From Hirsutella rhossiliensis (Eukaryota; Ascomycota; Sordariomycetes; Hypocreales; Ophiocordycipitaceae), in the NCBI RefSeq assembly GCF_020360975.1, contig NW_025408687.1:186001-250000 (forward strand): a stretch of DNA of 64,000 nucleotides, read 5' to 3'. Below the pieces are notes generated by a model, which made no database searches, was not told the origin of the DNA, and worked only from the letters and a program-made list of their open reading frames with translations. Below are positions 59,192-64,000 of the stretch, piece after piece. Numbering within the stretch: position 1 is the first letter of the stretch; every line of letters begins with the position of its first letter. A program made the translations under genes and the position numbers.

Positions 59192-62100
59192 ATGGAGAGC
59201 GCCTTCACCCGTCCGGTTGCCACGGTGCTCGCTAACTTCAAGACTCACGAGCACAATGGCCTCAGCGACAAGCAGGTTGAGCAACTTCGCAGGAAATACG
59301 GCCGCAACGGTGCGTGCTTGCTTCCCTTGCCCCAACTCCCGCATAGCTCGGCTAACTCTTTCCTTCCGCAATAGCCATCCCTGAAGAACCTCCTACGCCC
59401 CTCTGGGAGTTGATCCTGGAACAGTTCAAGGACCAGCTGGTACTCATTCTCCTCGGCTCCGCCGCCGTCTCCTTCGTGCTGGCACTTCTCGAGGACGAAG
59501 GCGGCTGGAGTGCCTTTGTCGATCCCGCCGTGGTGAGCACATCAACCGAGCCGCCGTCCCCCGCTGTCACAATTGCTAACCATGTTACTATTTGCAGATT
59601 CTCACTATTCTCATCCTCAACGCTGTGGTCGGGGTCTCGCAGGAAAGCAGCGCCGAAAAGGCAATCGCCGCTCTCCAGGAGTACTCGGCCAACGAGTCTA
59701 ATGTCATCCGCAACGGCGGCCACGTCTCGCGACTCAAGGCCGAGGAACTGGTGCCGGGAGACATCGTCACGGTTTCCGTGGGAGACCGCATCCCTGCCGA
59801 CTGTCGTGTCATCGCCATCGAGAGCAACAGCTTTGCCGTGGACCAGGCCATTCTCACGGGAGAGAGCGAGAGCGTGGGCAAGGATGAAGAGGCCATCGTC
59901 AAAGATGATCGCGCCGTCTTGCAAGACCAGGTCAACATGCTCTTCTCCGGAACCACCGTCGTCACGGGCAGAGCGAAGGCCGTCGTTGTCCTGACCGGCT
60001 CCAACACTGCCATTGGAGACATCCACGAAAGCATCACTGCCCAGATTTCGGAGCCCACGCCGTTGAAGCAGAAGCTCAACGACTTTGGCGACAACCTGGC
60101 CAAGGTCATCACTGTCATCTGCATCCTGGTTTGGCTCATCAACATTCCCAACTTTAACGACCCCAGCCATGGCAGCTGGACCAAGGGTGCCATCTACTAC
60201 CTCAAGATTGCCGTTTCTCTTGGCGTCGCTGCGATCCCCGAGGGCCTAGCCGTCGTCATCACCACGTGTCTGGCGCTTGGCACTCGTAAGATGGCCGCAA
60301 AGAACGCCGTCGTTCGCAGCCTGCCCTCGGTGGAGACGCTCGGCAGCTGCAGCGTCATCTGCTCAGACAAGACTGGGACCCTGACTACCAATCAGATGAG
60401 CGTCAACAAGATGGTTTACCTCAACGAGCAGGGCACCGACCTGGCCGAGCTGGACGTGGAAGGCACGACGTTTGCGCCCAAGGGTGCCATCAGCATCAAG
60501 GGCCAAGTCGTCGAGTATCTCTCGACCACCTCTGACACGATCCGCCAGATGACCGAGGTCGCGGCCTTGTGCAACGATTCCCACTTGGCCTACGACGCAC
60601 GCACAGCCACCTTCTCCAGCGTTGGCGAGCCGACCGAGGGTGCGCTGAGAGTGCTTGTTGAGAAGATTGGACCCTGCGCCCCGGCCGGCACCCACCCCAA
60701 CGACTGCGTCCACTTCGCCAGCGCCAAGTACGAGAAGAAGCTGCCCCGGCTCGCGACGTACGAGTTTTCGCGTGATCGCAAGAGCATGTCTGTCCTGGTT
60801 CAGAGCGGCAAGAAAAAGAAGCTACTCGTCAAGGGAGCACCGGAATCCATCATCGAACGCTGTACCCACGCGCTTCTCGGCCCCGACGGCAAAAAGGTCC
60901 CTCTGGATGAGAAGCTCTCTGATCTCATGTTGAGGGAAGTCATTGAGTACGGAAACCGAGGTCTCCGTGTTATTGCTCTGGCCAGCGTTGACGACGTCTC
61001 CAAAAGCCCGCTGCTCGCCGCCAAATCTACCTCAGAATATGCCCAACTGGAGCAGGACATGACCCTCCTGGGCCTGGTGGGCATGCTGGATCCTCCTCGG
61101 AAGGAAGTCCCGGGCTCCATCCAGCAGTGCAAAAAGGCTGGTATCCGGGTCATTGTCATCACTGGCGATAACCGCAACACGGCCGAGAGCATCTGCAGAC
61201 AGATTGGCGTCTTCGGTCGGCACGAGGACCTGAGAGGCAAGAGCTACACCGGTCGCGAGTTTGAGAACCTGAGCCCCGCCGAGCAGCTCAAGGCGGCCCA
61301 GAAAGCATCGCTCTTCTCCCGCGTGGAGCCCGGCCACAAGTCCAAGCTTGTTGATCTCCTCCAGTCGCTCGGCGAGGTCGTTGCCATGACTGGCGACGGT
61401 GTCAACGACGCGCCGGCCCTCAAAAAGGCTGACATTGGCGTTGCCATGGGCTCCGGAACCGACGTCTCGAAGCTGGCCGCCGACATGGTCCTCGCCGACA
61501 GCAACTTTGCGACCATCGAGGTCGCCATCGAGGAGGGCCGGGCCATCTACAACAACACCCAGCAATTCATCCGCTACCTCATCTCGTCCAACATTGGCGA
61601 GGTCGTGTCCATCTTCCTGACGGCGGCTCTCGGCATGCCCGAGGCGCTGATCCCCGTCCAGCTGCTGTGGGTCAACCTGGTCACCGATGGTCTTCCCGCC
61701 ACTGCTCTCTCCTTCAACCCCCCGGACGGCGACATTATGAAGCGGCAGCCCCGGAAGCGGGACGAACCCCTCATTGGCGGCTGGCTGTTCCTCCGCTACC
61801 TGATCATTGGTACCTACGTCGGACTTGCCACGGTGGCCGGCTACGCCTGGTGGTTCATGTACAACCCCGAGGGCCCCCAAATCACATTCAGGCAGCTGTC
61901 GCGCTTCCACCACTGCTCTGCAGACTTTCCTGAGATTGGATGCGAAATGTTCTCCAACGACATGGCCAAGGCAGGCTCGACTGTGTCGCTGTCGATTCTG
62001 GTCGTCATTGAAATGTTCAACGCGATGAATGCTCTGTCGTCGAGCGAGTCGCTGCTCACCCTGCCCCTGTGGAAGAACATGATGCTCGTCTACGCGATTG

Positions 62101-62388
62101 CCCTGTCCATGGCGCTCCACTTCGCTCTCCTCTACATCCCGTTCCTCCAGGGCCTCTTTGCCATCCTGCCGCTCAACTGGATGGAGTGGAAAGCTGTGGT
62201 CCTCATCAGTGCCCCCGTAATGTAAGCTTATGTCCCTGACCTCGGCTTGGTTTTCAACGTCGTGTGCGGTTAGCTGACTCTTTTCTTGCAGTCTCGTCGA
62301 TGAGGTCCTCAAGTTCTTTGAACGGCAATTCTTCATGCAGACGACGCGCGAGACTGACCAGACGCGCCGGACAAAGAAGGAGCAATAG
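59192..62388 (+). CDS. nca-1: SERCA-type P-type Ca2+-ATPase (P2A)
   Basis: Pumps cytosolic Ca2+ into the ER lumen using ATP. Exons 59192-59309, 59375-59532, 59598-62221 and 62292-62388 give 998 aa, the normal SERCA length. Landmarks are the actuator TGES near residue 178, the M4 motif AAIPEGL, phosphorylated Asp in DKTGTLT at about 349, the nucleotide-binding KGAPE near 503 and the hinge TGDGVNDAP near 690. C-terminal spans carry the M5/M6 segments [20 protein letters not shown] and [11 protein letters not shown], which are typical of SERCA. The last exon encodes [13 protein letters not shown] and a basic tail with no ER-retrieval KKXX. Three introns of 65-70 nt. The ATG has G at -3 and matches the SERCA N-terminus. 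Neurospora has nca-1 as the corresponding gene. Confidence 0.96.
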
Positions 62389-62743
62389 AGCAGGGGAGAG
62401 TTCTTGGGAACAAAGGAATGTATAGACAAGATTTGGTGACTGGACTGAGCTAGAGGTTTAGACACTTGTGCATAGACCGGCTGGCATCGGCGGGATAAGT
62501 GTGCTTTTCACAACGGCTCTCGGTACCAGGGGTAAACGCACGGAATATTCGATGGGAAGCGCTAGAGGTTGACACTTGGGTGTATCCACGAGTAATTGAA
62601 TGATATGGCCTGGCCATTTCATTGACGGCGGCGACAAAGATTGACCGTCTATGTATTCGTACACGGGGGAATACGCAAGCCCGCGCGGCCCACAGCTCGG
62701 CGGGCACGAACTGCATCCGCGGCACCTCTCCTCGGCCATAAGC
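62389..62743. other. Convergent 3' flanks of the SERCA and beta3 genes
   Basis: 355 bp between two convergent genes. Nothing beyond expected 3' UTR sequence is seen. Confidence 0.55.
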
Positions 62744-63574
62744 CTAGTCTTGCCTGCCCTTCAGTAATCTCTTGGTGACCTTGTCCTTTTCGATGATGTA
62801 TACATGTGCGCCCCAGCCGGACAAGGCGTCACGGTCGACGGCATTCAGCAGGGCCTGGGAGATGGTCTCGAACAGCGCGTCGGGGCCCTAGACAGGAACG
62901 TGTCAGCAATCAGCTTGCCCCGTAAAAAGGATACCAGGGCACCAGCTGGCTGGAAAACTGACCATGTCGGGCTCCCAGAGACCCTCGCACATTCCAAAGA
63001 GCTGCTCTGAGGCGGTTCCGGAGACGATAAAGTCCTTTGCAAAGTCGATGCAACCGATGCTGTCGAAGCCGCAGATGAAGGGCTTTCCGGACTTTGGGTC
63101 GAGGCCGGCGACGACGGGGGAGACAAAGTAAGGGCCGAAGCGGCGCTCGTAGAGAGACGAGGAGACGAGATTGGCAAAGGTTCGCGGCGCAATGGGACGC
63201 TCCTCGCGGAGGCGGTACATGTTGACCTTGTAGCGGAAGAGGTCGCTGACGGTGCTGACGTCGGTGGCGAGGCCCGTGAGGCCGAGGAAGACGTCGCCGT
63301 ACTGGAAGACCTTGGGGAAGTTGTTGGATACGGTTAGGGCCTGGAGGCCGAGGCGCAGGTCGCAAGCTATGGCGACGCAGTCCTTGCCGACCATGGCGAC
63401 ACAGGCGCCGCCGTCTGCGCGGGACGGGGAACGTTGACCCCGGTTGTCAGCTGGCCATGATCATCATGACGGGCGATTGGATGGGGGAAACGGACTGATC
63501 GAGAAGGGGGACGACTGGAAGAGAGCTCGCGGTTAGCCGTGCCCAAGGGTGGTGACGATATGACTGCTCACCAT
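62744..63574 (-). CDS. PUP3: 20S proteasome subunit beta3
   Basis: A structural, non-catalytic beta subunit of the 20S core. Exons on the complement 63572-63574, 63496-63514, 62963-63414 and 62744-62887 give 205 aa, exactly the yeast length. The first coding exon is only the ATG and the second is 19 nt; together they give MSSPFSI before [17 protein letters not shown]. Further marks are [61 protein letters not shown] and the C-terminal [18 protein letters not shown]. The N-terminal Thr of active beta subunits is absent, as expected for beta3. Introns of 57, 81 and 75 nt, all GT-AG. Confidence 0.94.
63572..63574 (-). other. Start-codon-only first coding exon of the beta3 gene
   Basis: The sequence reads ccaccATG|gtgagc, so the donor follows the start codon directly. 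The following 57-nt intron ends in CTTCCAG before a 19-nt exon. The joined reading matches the fungal beta3 N-terminus. Confidence 0.8.
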
Positions 63575-64000
63575 GGTGGCCGGGCTGGTGCTTCTCCTCG
63601 ATTCAAGAGGATCTAGATCGTTGGAGCCGGAAGACGTGGATCGGTCACCGGGGTGCTTGCGCAGCTACGCTTGATCCCCCCCGTCTAAGCGGCGAAAAGT
63701 GGTCGTGGTGGGTTGTCGACGTGTTGTTGGCCTGGAGGGAGAGAGGGCGGATTTGACGGAGGTTAAAGAGTATTAGGTGAAGCTCCGGGGCAGCGCTCAG
63801 CAATGGCCAGCAGTAGCAGCAGCAGCAAGGCAAACACGGTCTGGCGCGGCTTTGGGGGGGGGAGCTGTTTGGGCCTGGCGCAGTTGATTGGTCCGAGCTT
63901 CTGCCAGCTGCTGGACATGGGTTACGTAAGACATGTACTTCGTGCAAAGCAGCCTGTATGGAGCACCTACCTACCTAGGTACCTACCTAGGTACGTACCT
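63575..64000. promoter_or_regulatory. Upstream region of the beta3 gene
   Basis: Promoter and leader of the leftward beta3 gene. A CAG-type array lies near 63810-63830. The edge of the window ends in a TACC/TAGG palindrome cluster. Confidence 0.5.
63964..64000. repeat. TACC/TAGG palindrome cluster at the window edge
   Basis: Two overlapping acctacctaggt units followed by gtacgtacct. It continues to, and probably beyond, the end of the window. Confidence 0.7.

Noticed and set aside
61032..62465. A 477-codon open frame antisense to the Ca2+-ATPase
   Set aside because: It mirrors a strongly supported SERCA exon; long antisense frames are a by-product of high GC at third positions. The translation has no recognisable domain.

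Overview
The window is nuclear DNA of a filamentous ascomycete, most likely a GC-rich Sordariomycete of the Hypocreales type. The evidence is short spliceosomal introns (about 50-180 nt, nearly all GT-AG), a class IV chitin synthase with a cytochrome b5-like region, a fungal-only NoxD/PRO41-like protein, and intergenic DNA full of TACCTAGGTA-type palindromes and microsatellites. No rRNA, intact transposon, CRISPR array or convincing tRNA was seen.

I could support 17 protein-coding genes, with 41 coding introns placed by hand; the reading frame closes across every junction. Left to right: glucose-6-phosphate dehydrogenase (-), ribosomal protein eL33 (+), a DUF2406 protein (+), V-ATPase assembly factor Vma21 (-), a Fun30-type SNF2 remodeller (+), AIR carboxylase Ade2 (+), a small Myb-like protein (-), the chitin synthase activator Skt5/Chs4 (-), a class IV (Chs3-type) chitin synthase (+), polo kinase Cdc5 (-), an OPA3-like mitochondrial protein (+), an unrecognised 224-aa protein (+), a p22phox-like NoxD/PRO41 candidate (+), an Rtc3-type SBDS-domain protein (-), a Dbl/PH RhoGEF (-), a SERCA-type Ca2+-ATPase (+) and proteasome subunit beta3 (-). 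Several intergenic regions are long (4.8, 5.3, 7.4 and 3.8 kb).

Most genes are unrelated housekeeping loci. The notable grouping is the head-to-head pair of class IV chitin synthase and its prenylated SEL1-repeat activator. The activator carries a CAAX box and five proline-rich tandem repeats, and the synthase start codon is overlapped by an upstream ORF. The RhoGEF and the NoxD-like protein also belong to polarity and cell-wall biology, but nothing in the sequence shows co-regulation.

The unusual structures are a GC-AG intron carrying a trinucleotide microsatellite in vma21, a first coding exon of only the ATG in the beta3 gene, perfect CRE sites upstream of the DUF2406 gene and of rtc3, and coding-like fragments that may be gene relics in the gap between skt5 and the chitin synthase. 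I did not find a convincing wholly new multi-gene system.
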